DNA from: Rhynchosporium graminicola
Lineage: Eukaryota; Ascomycota; Leotiomycetes; Helotiales; Ploettnerulaceae
Length of the DNA stretch: 64,000 bases
Assembly (NCBI GenBank): GCA_900074885.1
Contig: FJUW01000045.1
Coordinates: 491,802-555,801 of the forward strand
Direction: 5' to 3'
The notes under the pieces are model-generated. The model had not been told where the DNA came from. It saw only the letters and a list, made by a program, of their open reading frames with translations, and did not search any database. The translations under genes and the position numbers were made by a program. This document shows positions 11,590-22,689 of the stretch, one piece after another; the stretch's first letter is position 1, and every line of letters starts with the position of its first letter.

Positions 11590-13905
11590 TCATCTCACCC
11601 ATGCCTCCGACCAGGATGTATGTAGTATCTCGATTTCGCACAGTCTTGGGAGCTTCTCGTGGTATTGCCTGGATGTGTCAAATCGATTGGATCACTTATA
11701 TCTCATAGACAAGTGAGTACCTTCGTGACATCTCCTACCTTTGGCACAAATACCAATTTGTCTATTGCTCTCCACTTGCCTGCAGAAATTGAGCATGACA
11801 GTATTTTATCATGAGACTCTCAAAACCTAGTACGTCACTTCTCTGGCAACTCACACGGTTCTAAATGGAACCTCGACCTCACCCAAGCCAAAAACTCTGA
11901 TCGGGCGCAGAGCACTCCCTTGAGAAACCATATTAGCATAAATTGAGTGGTAAAAGTGAATAACTTTCCACCACCCCATCTCGCAAGTTGAGAGCCGTTG
12001 CCTTGACTTCAATTTCGATATAGTACTCAGGCACTCCCACCTCTCCGCGCGATAGAACATGACCAGCAGTCCAATCCGCGCAACTTGTACTCTTAGCGGT
12101 CCTCCCTTCTGGGCAACTTCTTCAATCCCGGGTGAAAAGCTCCCGATCCTGCCCGGAATACTCCTTCCTGATTTGTCATCTTCCGTCTGGCGTGAAATCA
12201 TCGCTACACCTTCTGTTTCTACGAAGTCGGGCTCGGCATCATTTTCCCGGAAACTGAATGCACAAATCTGAGTAATTATCGTGATCGAAAGACTCGAATT
12301 TTTGGATTGAGGATCGAGAACAAGGGTGAATGAGTGGAAGTCCAGTTTCGATTTTCTGAATGCTCGGAGGAAGCCGGAGACAAGACTCAGGTGTAGATCC
12401 GTGGCGTCATGCGATGCTTCTCCGGACCCATAATAACCAGTTACTCTTACTAAAGAGAGTCATCAAGGTCTGAAGCTTCGAATCTGTCGTGTCGCTTGTT
12501 GTCGAGGGGTGTAAGTCGAGTGCGGGGCAGATCTTTCCCTTGGCGTGATAAAAAATCATTAATATCAACTGCCTTTAGGGAACTCTTACTAACAGCGATG
12601 CTTTGAGGCAGATGCTTTTGCAATCGTGTTGGAAATATCTCCCATCATGATCGTCTGCACTGTGAGAACTTCCGCGGTCTGTTGAGGTTTGGGAAGCGCT
12701 AGCGCAGATCCCTGCTCGCTTATTTGTTTACTTTCAACAGCCTTCGATATTTTATAGTCTTCACTTGGTGCGACATCGCATCGGGGATGTCTTGCAGCGT
12801 TAGATTGAGGTTTTGAAACCCTCCGGCCTGTGGGACGACACTCCAAATTTCTTCGGTAACGAAAGGAAAATTTTGACGATCGTCTTCCTCCCTCATCCAC
12901 CCCAAAATGTGTTGCAGCAATCTTAACTGCTGTGATATCGAAATTCGAGATCAGGCTGATCAAAAAGTAGTGAGGGGGCTCCCGAAAATCAAAGATATCA
13001 AGATATTTGGTCTCGGCTCCACCAAAATCAGGATCCCAACCTTTCCTCAGGAGACTCTCAACATTAGCCATCGTTTTTCTCACATCTGGTACATCAGCCG
13101 CGATGATAACATAATAGTATCTACGCTCAAATCACTGAACGATCGGATCGTTCCCAAACTCCAGCTTCTAGTAGCTGAAGAGATCAACCCATGCGACTGT
13201 CTTTTGTTGCATTATCTCAAGAAGTTGATTGTGATCTCATCGATATCGTAGGAGAGCAAAAAGGGGTCATTCTGTCTTTCATAAAGCCAGGATCAGTCAA
13301 GATGGGTAGTGTGGCCCCTCCGGTGACGGTGCCGGTTTCAAAGACACGCAGATGACGGTCTTTGCGGGCGAGGAGGTTGATCTACATGGCGCACTGTTGG
13401 TATATCACTAGTTTCGTTCTTTCCAGCTTCCTAGTTCCACAAGTTGTTCGCTGAATTCGCCATTATGAGGCTAGCCAACTTTCGTCAAGGTTTATACAGA
13501 TCGATGCACCACTGACATGCTTTGCGCAAGTTGTTGGCCAACGCATCATCTTTGATTGTCAAAGCTGAGAGATCAATCGTCCCTCCAATGACCTACTTAT
13601 ATTGCTCGCCAACGAAAACAGCGCAACTGCCTCCATCGCCAAATTCTAGGACTTTCTCTAGAAATTTTTTACCCGGTCTTCTTTGCTCTTGCTACTAACT
13701 CTAAGATGTGTAACAAGCCAGTAACATTCGCTCAACATTCAGAACTTTGCGTTCTAACGACCAATACAGCTTGATCGCCGGATCTATTAACGGGAAGAGG
13801 AGATCATGTATTCCTCCTGTGGTGCACATATCCCAAAGCTTTCCCAGGGAGGTTTCTGGCCCATGAAAACGCCCTCAGAGACCGATAACTGCTATCACTT
13901 CATCC
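11590..13905 (-). pseudogene. relic of a highly reducing polyketide synthase
   Basis: Fragments of one PKS lie in the right order on the minus strand but in shifting frames with many stops. Near 13820-13905 is a KS start, DEVIAVIGL-stop-GRFHGPETSLGKLWDM. Near 12835-12910 is a methyltransferase tail resembling GWMREEDDR...PFVTEEIW. Near 12055-12110 is the linker before ER (GGPLRVQVARIGLL). Near 11975-12025 is the ER start (IEIEVKATALNLRDG). Near 11725-11770 is the ER end (KLVFVPKVGDV). Near 11595-11640 is the KR nucleotide-binding start (TTYILVGGMGE). Only about 0.9 kb separates the KS start from the methyltransferase, so most of KS, AT and DH is gone; the ER core is also deleted. The locus is non-functional. 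Base composition resembles the surrounding DNA, so decay looks like ordinary drift and not RIP. Confidence 0.65.
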
Positions 13906-15471
13906 GTTGGGGAAGCCTTGCTTGCGAGTTCTCTCCTTGGTGTTAGGTAGTTGTGTACTCGTTTTAGCTCGAGCACTCTGGTCCAAGTAGATGCTTCGGG
14001 AGGAGCCAAGTCAACACAGCTACAAAATTGAATAGTAAGAGATACGGTTTGAAGGAGATACTATATAACCATTCACCTCCATCCCAAGAGCCCTCAAGCC
14101 TTCATGCGCGGCATATTTACCAAAGTAGAGCACGTTCCCATTTCCCTTACCAAGCCCATTACTCAATTCTGATTCCAAACATAATACATCTGCCCATACC
14201 ATCGCATTGCTGATATTCATCTCGATTTCGCCCACAAAAGGTACGCTCTCCGCTACATGGTCTCACAGTCCATAGGTTAGTCTAAGAAATCTCAACGAAA
14301 GGCAGGTAGACAGACCACTATGCAGCTCTGCAGGACTAACAAGATATGCCGAAGCAAAACTGGGCGCCGAGGAATGACACCGTGAATTCTTGAGCCGGGG
14401 TTGGTTCACATAAATTTGGTAGATCTCACGAGGCTCAAGCATACGGATGAAGTAATTTAATTGGCGCTGTCGTTGATCGATAGGATGTAGTCAGCTGCTA
14501 GGATGGTGAAAATAATCACCAGAAGTCGTTTCTTCGTCTCTGAATTGCTGATGGATGAGATAATACAGTAGTCGGCAGAGAGAAAGCGACGCCCTGAAGC
14601 GGTAAATGATTACGGTGTTGACCGCCCGGAAAAAAATATCGCTACTTGGTATGGTCTATGGAGTATACTGTGGAGTGGCAGACGTGCCTATGGAATCTTT
14701 AGAGATCTCATGGACGCTCAGTCTCCACAGTCCCTCCAAACGACTTCGAAAGTATGGATAGTGGAATAAATTCTGGTGATGTTGCATTAATGATGAGCCG
14801 GCCTATAGAAGTGCCTCGCTATATCGGTCTCAGCCTCAGCTGACTTCACGGGTCCGTTGTTGTCAGCCGCATGGGGAAGTCCGCAGATACATAGACGCAC
14901 CACAATCAGAATCTAGAAATTCGAAGACATGCGAGAAAAGCTCGGTCCATTTATGTACGTTTTCGATTGTTTTCTTTAACCCGTCGTAGAGGCTTATCTC
15001 TTATCATTATCAACTGAAGATTGGTTGCCTCGTACAAGAATGGTCATTACTCATGATCATACAAATCCATCCATCATGTCCATCCATCAAATATAACCGC
15101 AAAATTGATGGGCTGCCCATCAGCTCTGATCATGTCGGTATAAAACTCCCCACAAGATCGTATGGTATCGTTTCCTGTGCATCTTGCTTATCCTGGAATC
15201 CTCGCTTTGCTTCCGTCCCAGCATCTCCAATTCATTACTCGACGGTATCCTTCAGTCAACGTGGAATCATGGCGCTCCTCCCTGTGCTAGCTGAACCAAA
15301 ATCTCTTGCCGCCGCTATGTTTTGGCGTGACTGATCTTCGATTACCCCCCCCCGCCTCATCATGGTGTTTTCGCTCCTCCAAACGACCTGGAAGCAGAGC
15401 GCGGAGATTGCGAAACACGAGTCGTCACGGACGAAATTTCCATAAAATCGATACCTATGCATGTGATCGCG
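13906..15471. other. intergenic, no gene supported
   Basis: Only short unrelated frames are present. The stretch lies upstream of the PKS relic and may hold its lost promoter and other decayed sequence. I see no tRNA, no LTR and no clear repeat. Confidence 0.5.
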
Positions 15472-16782
15472 TCACTCAATTACCATCTTTCTTTGTCCGC
15501 CCACCATAGTCCATCCCAAGGCTCGCAAAGCATCTTTGTCGTTTGCTCGTATTATCGTGCAAGCTGGTAACATAGGATTGTGTGGATCGACGTGTGATGC
15601 GTCTTTAGCGGCTTGCTCAATAGCGTCCATTTCCTCTTTACAGTCCTGTTGATCGATTGGACATACTACAATTGGTTGCCTCAAGACAATGTCTCTAGCT
15701 CCTGACATATGTGCCTAATTCTGTTAGTATGACAGTCAGAACTGGGAGGGTTTTGTATACTTTGATGATCAAGAAGAACTCAATCTTGTAAAGAGTTCCT
15801 GTAGTGGTGAATGAGCTGACCGCATACATTGGAAATGCAGCTTTTCCGCGCCGTATGATACCCTCCGGGTCCCGTACCTCCTTAGAAGGAAAGACAAGGC
15901 CCAGATTCGTAAAGTATCCAGCTTCCGGCATCCTCACTCCCACCGTCTGCGTATGCTTGGCTATTCGATTGACTTTTTTTGTTGGCTCGTCCCCTTCTGG
16001 GTTGTATGTAATCTCCTCTTCTATCCCAATTGTGATCTTCTGGATTGTGACCTTCTTTGCCTTGGTCATCCAATCCGGATTTGGTGAGAGTTTTATGTAG
16101 ACGCTCACAGGGTCCAAGGGACCGTAGGACCACCGAGGTAACGATATGCCCAGGGTAACCAAATGATCTGAAGTCTTCTCCGCTGCTTCGGGGCGATTGT
16201 ACATTCCAAACGTCGAAAGGGTATCATATCTCTGGATCGGCACCGGAAATGCGAATTTCTTCTGTTCCTGGCCTTGCTGAACCGTCACTACCAACTCGTA
16301 GAATGTCTCGACTGTTCGACTCGGAAGCTGTAACGAAGCTGGGGGTATCCTTCTATTCGTTTCTTCTCCTCCTCTCCCAAAGGGTATGAACAGCACGAAA
16401 GGTAAATCCATCAGCACCACGCTCTCGGATTCCCTCCCAGCCGGACATCTGAACAGCAGTAGCTCTTTCCCCACCACATCTGTAGTTTCCCTTCTCGGCG
16501 TACCTAGATGTTTCTTCGCTATTGACTCGGCTGAGGGATGGATCGTTTCTCGTCTCTGTAAACATATGCGTACCAGAGATATGGCAACTGGCGCAGATAT
16601 GCCCGTGAGGGGTCTAATCTCGACTTTGCCTTCTATGCGAGGCTGAGGACAACGCCGTTAGTACCAGCACGATCAAAGGCCTTAACAGCAAAATCGAAGC
16701 TTACAAGGGTCGCCGAAATCCCAGGATATCCCACGAGAAAGTTACTATTTGGCGGCCCCGAGACTCTGACAAAAGCAGCCAT
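15472..16782 (-). CDS. arrestin-domain protein
   Basis: Exons 16782-16705, 16642-15761 and 15714-15472 on the minus strand give 400 residues with all phases at zero. The first exon encodes MAAFVRVSGPPNS and a short beta-strand stretch. The second carries an arrestin-like core with the segments IEGKVEIRPLTG, LPFVLFIPFG, IPPASLQLPS, ETFYELVVTV and PVPIQRYDTLSTFGMYN. The third ends ALRALGWTMVGGQ. Fungal arrestins of this kind act as adaptors that bring Rsp5-type ubiquitin ligases to plasma-membrane transporters. I see no clear PPxY ligase-binding motif, so partnership with such a ligase is unproven here. The assignment to the arrestin superfamily rests on overall pattern. It may belong to the Ldb19-like subgroup, which I cannot confirm. 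The gene is divergent from the cyclophilin gene, about 720 bp apart. Confidence 0.75.
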
Positions 16783-17505
16783 CTTGTCTCGGGCTCACGC
16801 TGGCAGCGCCAACGCGCGTTTTGCGCCAAGTTGATAGCAGTGTTGACCGACCAGATTTGTTTATCGTAATCTGGAGGTCATAGGGACTACAATGCTAGGC
16901 TCGGACTGGAGTAAAGGGTGGTCGGAGTCCCAGAGGGCTCGTCGTCCCCGGTACGCAAGGCTAAGCCGCCTTGTTTATGGTGTGTATTGCTTGTTTTGAA
17001 AAGATGGAGGGGTCGTCGTCGTTTTGTTGGGCGCTTAGTGGTAGCAGAAGGGCAATATGGGATGGATGGACGATGAGTGGAATTGCATGAGTTGAGGCTC
17101 AAAGGGCGAGGCTATTGCATGATTAGAATGAAGATGAGATGCGGTTTCTTTGTTATGTTTGTTTGCGCGGGGAGAGATGAGATCTGGATCCTGGATGTGC
17201 AAGGATATAGGTAGGGTAGGTATGTGCTTATGGCTGGCTGCCTTGATGGCACTTTAAGCTTTGGTGTACCCGGTACAGTATGTACAGTATGATATGATAT
17301 CAGCTGGAGCAGGCAAGTCTGGTCGGGTACCGGTATGGTCAGGGCGAAGGTTAACCAACTTCAGGCTGTCTTCTTTCCGACTGCCAGAGGGCGGGGCTGG
17401 GACCGCCTCAGGTTCTATTGTCATTTCCGCGATCCTTCAGCCTTACCATCATGGACAATTGCAATCCTTTAACAATGTGAATGTCATCCACCACGCGCTT
17501 TTAAT

Positions 17506-18044
17506 ATGTCTGTCACTCTACATACAAACTTCGGTGGTATCAAGGTGGAGGTCTTTTGCGAGAGTGTGCCCAAAACAGCAGAGGTGAGGGGGCAATCCAT
17601 GAAGTTGTGTGGCGCAAAGCTAACAATTCCTAGAACTTTCTCGCTCTTTGCGCCTCGGGCTATTACGATGGCTCTGCCTTCCACCGACTCATTCCAAGCT
17701 TCATGATTCAAACCGGTGCTCCTCCCTCTCTACCCAAAGGAGGCGTATCGATATGGGAAGAGCCATTTGAGGACGAGATTCGACCTACGTTGCGACACAA
17801 CGCCCGAGGAATAGTCAGCATGGCAAACAAAGGACCAGGAACGAACGGTAGTCAATTCTTCTTCTGTTTTGACAAGGCGCCGCATTTGGATGGGAAGAAT
17901 ACCGTGTTTGGGCATGTGCTGGGAGATGATAGTTTGGCAACTTTGGCGAAGATGGAGAAGGTTGAGGTGGATAAGAAGAATCGACCGAAGGAGCAGATCA
18001 CCATTGAGAGCGTCACGATGCATGCGAATCCACTGGCAGGTTGA
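17506..18044 (+). CDS. cyp10: PPIL3-type peptidyl-prolyl cis-trans isomerase (cyclophilin)
   Basis: Exons 17506-17583 and 17634-18044, joined across a 50-nt GTGAGG...CCTAG intron, encode 162 residues. This is the usual length of the PPIL3/Cyp10 single-domain cyclophilins found in spliceosomal complexes. The start MSVTLHTNFGGIKVEVFCE and the joined segment KTAENFLALCASGYYDG are characteristic of this subfamily. Catalytic-site elements FHRLIP, FMIQTG, the run NKGPGTNGSQFF and HLDGKNTVFG are all present. The position after QTG is Ala where most cyclophilins have Asp, and the N-terminal loop reads GG in place of GD. Both are mild departures that may affect activity only slightly. The protein has no signal peptide or RNA-binding extension, consistent with a nuclear or cytosolic location. 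Confidence 0.93.
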
Positions 18045-18675
18045 AGGAAGCCCAGGAAATTGGAGAGACAAACGCTGGGAAAGCATCTGGACGAACCGCC
18101 TTAAGCAGGGCAGCAAGGGACTGCAGCAGGGACAATTTGCCTCAGGATAATGGTCACTTGTCAGAACAAAGGAACCACCCCCTGTACAAATCAAGGGGCG
18201 AGAATGTGCTTAATTCCGAAATCTGGAGCAAATTGGAGAACGTGAGAAGTTGAAGATACCAGCCAGGAGGAAGGGCCTAGTATAATAACATAACCCCGAA
18301 TGTGTTTTGGCAGAAATGCTGGAGCCTACCTAGCTTTGAAACAGTCCAGAGCATACTTCACTGCTACAATCCTTAGAATTGATGGATTAATCAACCGGAA
18401 ATCATCTTCGTTTGTCAGAAATGTTAAATCTTGAGATGAATCACTTTGGGTACATTGAGGCATGTTCCCTCTTAGGTAGCCATAACTAAATAAGTAAAGT
18501 ATCTTCAAAAACGTCTCTCAGGTTACCTGACTATTACACGCCACGTTAAAGGATTACGAGTCAAGTCGTTTCTGTCGGGAACCCTGATTACCTTGCCTTA
18601 CTTGTAGGACTTGAAAACAAAATCAAGTGAGATCCATCACGAGGTTTGTTTACTTCACCAGGTAAGGTTTAGGTA
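18045..18675. other. intergenic, no gene supported
   Basis: This is the 3' flank of the cyclophilin gene followed by moderately AT-rich DNA without supported features. Confidence 0.5.
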
Positions 18676-18757
18676 CCTAGGTAGGCTGTCGAAAGACTCT
18701 TTGTTATAACGGTCCACAGTCATTCGTGCCCACAGGTGAGAAGCCTGCCATGAGAGA
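18676..18757 (+). pseudogene. decayed 3' half of a tRNA-Leu gene
   Basis: This plus-strand stretch aligns with the 3' half of the minus-strand tRNA-Leu 150 bp away. It shares the anticodon-loop/intron segment AGGCTGTCGAAAGACT, then ATAACG, the segment CAGTCATTCGTG (anticodon 3' stem plus variable arm), a damaged T-arm (CAGGTGAGAAGCCTGC in place of CAGGTTCGAATCCTGC) and an acceptor-like end. The B-box is destroyed and the 5' half is at best a short trace (GGTAAGGTTTAGG), so it cannot be a working tRNA. It lies in inverted orientation to the intact gene, which suggests a local inverted duplication. Confidence 0.7.
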
Positions 18758-18865
18758 CTTGCGGCCGCGTGTGTCGCCTAGCCACGCTAAAAGTACGAGT
18801 AAGGATGAGAAAGGTAAAAAAGTTCTTCAAGCCATAATAACTTCATAACTACTAGCGCAATTCCC

Positions 18866-18870
18866 AAAAA
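18866..18870 (-). terminator. RNA polymerase III oligo-T terminator
   Basis: A TTTTT run (AAAAA on the plus strand) lies about 20 nt beyond the 3' end of the tRNA-Leu, where a Pol III terminator is expected. A TTTT is also present slightly closer. Confidence 0.65.
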
Positions 18871-18890
18871 GAGAACCGCAAAAGATTTAT

Positions 18891-19045
18891 TGAGAGCCGC
18901 AGGATTCGAACCTGCGCCACGAATGACTGCGGATCGTTATGACAGTCTTTCGACAGCCTAAACACAGCGCCTTACTACATGTTCATTAGTTCATGACTGA
19001 TTTGTTCATAGAGCAGTAGCACATACACCACTCGGCCAGACTCCC
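18891..19045 (-). tRNA. tRNA-Leu (anticodon UAG) with two interruptions
   Basis: Read on the minus strand, acceptor strands GGGAGTC and GGCTCTC pair at all seven positions (two G-U), followed by discriminator A. The T-arm is GCAGG-TTCGAAT-CCTGC and contains a good B-box. The anticodon stem CTGTG pairs with CGCAG, and the loop TTTAGG-C gives anticodon TAG (18958-18960) with G37, normal for Leu-UAG. A 24-nt insert at 18933-18956, between positions 37 and 38, is a standard tRNA intron. A class II variable arm (CATTCGTG) fits Leu. The D-arm becomes the canonical GCC-GAGTGGTTAA-GGC only after removal of 52 nt at 18975-19026. The A-box TGGCCGAGTGG lies intact before that insertion and a T-run terminator follows the gene. 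It could be functional if the extra insertion is removed, or a recently disrupted gene. Automated tRNA finders would probably miss or mis-model it. Confidence 0.8.
18975..19026 (-). other. 52-nt GT...AG insertion in the D-loop of tRNA-Leu
   Basis: The insertion begins GTATGT, contains AACTAATGAAC about 10 nt before its end, and ends CATGTAG. That is the donor, branch-site and acceptor pattern of spliceosomal introns in this window (compare GTATGT in Rho4). It splits the D-loop exactly between GAGTGGT and TAA, and excision restores a textbook D-arm. No such position is used by ordinary eukaryotic nuclear tRNA introns, which sit at 37/38. Whether it is spliced, and by which machinery, cannot be told from sequence. 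Confidence 0.7.
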
Positions 19046-21530
19046 AGACTAGAAGAATCACTATTGTGATGTGGAAACAGTACTTATCTACGTATATGTA
19101 AGTAAAATAAAAATGCTCTCTCAAGGCTGTGTGAGAAAGTTCATTCAGCCGAGTTCTGCTTGATATGACTGCTAAGCGAGATCCTCAGGGCTCGAAGACA
19201 ACTCCTGCCCTTGCAAGAATAGGGTATGAGCTAAATAATATCTAGTAACTAAGATCTAAGTACTCTTGGATTTAGACTGTTCTTTCAACCACCTCTATAC
19301 GTACGCTGCCATTTGGAGTTCCCAAGGTTATAGACAATCGTACATAATCTTAGTATTATGAAGTGTAACTCTAATTCAGTCTTTTGGTAGATTATTTTAG
19401 CACCTCTATCATTTTCTCTTTGTCCGGTCACTCTTCATTTATCTTTTCTTTTGTTCTTGGATGATTTGTTTACATACATTTTGTCTTTCTGTTGCTTGTT
19501 CTTACATCGTTGAAGATTTCATGCATACTGCAAATAATGCTTTGTACAAGTTTCCTTGTCATATGTAGGTACATGTGGTTCCCGAAAATATTGGGCGACG
19601 GGATTCAAAAACGTACAGACTATATGTGAGACATCCCTTTAGCGAATGCAAAAGATGGGAATTTGAAGAACTTTAGAGAGGAAATTGCAGGTCAAATCGT
19701 CGTTTCGCTTCAATGTCTTTGTGAATTTTCAAGATCAACTTCTGGATCAGTAAATGTGCACCGTGACAATAAGTAACTCCTCGCCTTCCCATTGTAGGTA
19801 AGCGAATATATGGCTAATATCGACATCAGATATACCATGAGCTAAAGTTCCAAAATGGAAATATTGAATTCCCGTATGTAACAGTGGTGATGTATCAACT
19901 CCCCCATTGCGATCTACATGACCGAAAAATGAGCCACAAGGTCATGTTATTTCCCAGCCCTACGGAAGTCTGCACTTCTGGCATGAAGACTTCGGAAACT
20001 CAGCTGAAATTAGCAACCTCTCACTAAGGTGCTACTGCGTACATAATTTTCTTGGCTTCGATTGGTGTCACGTTCCCAGAGGAGTCTACAAACTGGCTGG
20101 GGTGATAGTGTAGCCACTAGTACGAGTCCGAAAGCAAGGTGAACAATTCATAATCACAGACGATTACTATAGTATAGAGAAGTAGAGTACTTGGTACAAG
20201 GCGAAAATAATGTGCAAAGTAGAGTCTGTGCGTTGTTCTACAGGTTTCTGCTACTCCACCCCTTACAGAGAGTCTATACAAGGGGTGCTATACAATGATA
20301 AAGCAATACTGTATAGTTTACTGGGGAAAATACTCACAAAATAGCCATAAAGTATCGAGAGTGCACGGCCTAGAAAGTATAACTTCGGTAACACCTTCTA
20401 GAGTACTCAGTATGTCTACTGACGGGGCGGCCCCTTCGGTCCCCCCGCCCCCCTGTGGCTACAAAAGTTCAAAGATTCAAAATTTTGAAGATGTCGAATC
20501 GGTTAACTGACCAATTACCTTACCTCTCCTAATAGCTTAGCAATTATTTGAATCGATAAGAGCAATCCTCTTCACGTGTTTTGATCGTCCAATCATACGC
20601 TAGCTCTTAAAACCATCCAGTGTAGACATATACAAATTTGATGTGATTTTGGTAGGGTTGTCTTGCGGCAGCGTTAAGCCCTCTTTTTAGTCATTCTTCC
20701 TTGCTTTCGGAATAGATCGGTAGTTACAAATGCACATAAACCTAGGTATAATGACATTGTCTTTATAACACAAAGTTTCCACCTCACCTGCTCTTCCTCA
20801 CGAGATTCTGACAATATTTCTTTGCTTCGTCTCGTCAAAGTATAAACCACAGTCATGTCTACATTTGCATACACAAAGGAGGAGAAACTCCCTGTTACTC
20901 TTGACCCGGCTTCGCTAAAACAAATTTCAACGACTTCACCTCGCACGAAGATGTCCGGTATGGCAGTCTCGATGCTCGGACCGGCGATTATCGGGAAGTT
21001 GGGCTTATCTAATTGGTTTCTGATGCTTCGGACGTCGGCTCATACCGCTTAGCTAGAAATTGAAATCGGGTAGCCACATGAACATGACGTATCGCTCGTT
21101 ATCACCAAACGCCATGTTGTCTCTGTACTACTGCCGAAATGGAAAATCAAGTGCCTCGACTAGAGTTGATATTGGCTCATAAAGGCATCAAATAAGATGA
21201 ACTGGAAGTAGAATATGCAAATTGCTGCGCTTTGCAAATGGGCGGCTTGCGGAGTGGAGCGGTAGCACGGCCTTACGGATTTTTCCCGCGGGTAGTAATT
21301 TCTAGACGAGTATCGACAACTTATTACTTGTATTACAGAGAGGTGGAGTTTGTATTTCTTGCTCAATATTTTGATGTTGTTCCAATGACGGAAGTCATTC
21401 TCCCCGTACCAAGAGGCAGTACATGTACCACTTGCTACTCCAGCGATGATCGCTAATATCTAGTGTTTGACGCATGTCCGATGCGCCAGCGAGAAACATG
21501 GAATTCAGCATATCTTACACTTCTTCCAGC
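19046..21530. other. intergenic, no gene supported
   Basis: This is moderately AT-rich DNA with short frames only. One oddity is a GC-rich island at about 20421-20455 (GGGGCGGCCCC followed by CCCCCCGCCCCCC) in otherwise AT-rich sequence, which could mark the edge of an old mobile element. A 65-codon frame at 20855-21052 has no recognisable domain. Confidence 0.5.
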
Positions 21531-22253
21531 CTATTTTCTTGAAGATTGAGCGATAAGTTCCTCGATAGGTCCAGGCCATGCTGAGATTCTCGCTTCCGCC
21601 ATCAACACTGCAAGAATATTAGCCGAGCTCAGCAAACTCTCACCAAGTCACTAAGTCCTTAAATATTCTTATGGTTGGGAAAAACTTACCAGCAGCATCC
21701 TCATCAATTTTGATGATACCCTCTTTACTCAGCTTTCTCATAGCATCAATGGTCCAGATAACACAATCATAGCCATCCAAGTCCAGGTTTCCCTCTCCTT
21801 TACCCAGCTTCCCCAACTTCGCCTCCCGATTTTCCTTCCCAATAGGAACATCCGTCAGAGCCTTCCGAATCTTATCTAGTACCTTATCATGCAGAGAGGG
21901 AGCAATGTTGCCAATCTTCTGAGCATAGAAAAGGGACTCGGCACCAGCAGGATTTCTAGAGCGTCGCTCTCGAAAAGACCATTTGCCAGATCGAGCATAC
22001 TCTGTGAAGATACCTTTCGAGGCAGCTGGATCTGTGTCGTTTTCGACGTGGAACAGATTACCTGACACGGGGTCGTTCTGTGTAGCAGGGTTGGTGCAGA
22101 GGATGCTACGATGCTATATATTGTTAGTAGATCAAATGTGAAGAGCGGCAAAGAGGAGAGACTTACACAATTGTCTGTGTGGGGTCGGTTGAAGGTCAAG
22201 TAGATAGTACTACCTACGATCTCATCTGACTTTGGCGCTTTGCTAAGAGTCAT
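21531..22253 (-). CDS. hypothetical protein, three exons
   Basis: Exons 22253-22167, 22113-21690 and 21607-21531 on the minus strand give 195 residues. Introns have GTAAGT donors and TATAG/TTGCAG acceptors, and the phases agree. The protein begins MTLSKAPKSDEIVGSTIYLT. Its middle contains GNLFHVEND (about residues 48-56), then a segment on closing a helix LHDKVLDKIRKAL, then the acidic/Trp segment DGYDCVIWTIDAMRKL, and a tail with PGPIEEL. The pattern of a FHV-type strand, a central helix and a C..W motif recalls a widespread family of small uncharacterised ascomycete proteins, but I cannot name it. There is no signal peptide or membrane segment. The frame has no stops or frameshifts, so it is probably a real gene although the DNA on both sides is decayed. 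Confidence 0.6.
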
Positions 22254-22689
22254 GTTGAGAATTTCTGAATAGACGGTTCTTGAAGTTGGCAAGAGACAGA
22301 ATAGAAGTGGAGGTCAGAAGCAATTATTTGAAGGCTTAAGTACATGTCGGTTTCTGTACTTGAGCTTCTGTGAATGGAGGCAGTCGGGTGATGTGTGTTG
22401 GGGTGTGCCAGTGAATCAACACGTCTTTGAATGGAGCCGCTCATGGAATGTTTATCCAATTACGCCAGTGAATGAACGAACTGGGGTAGATTTACCTTCT
22501 TCTACAAAGCATGGCAACCATCCGTGCGGCCACGCCAGCTTATTAGCAGTCGGTTTTGTTCTTCAGCGCCGACACATCCAATCTTAGAAGGTGAAATACT
22601 AGCAGAACACTCCATCTTTGAAATTGGGAGCATAAGGGATGCCTGCAATCTCATATCTGAATCAATCCCGTATTTCTGGGTCGCTAAGT

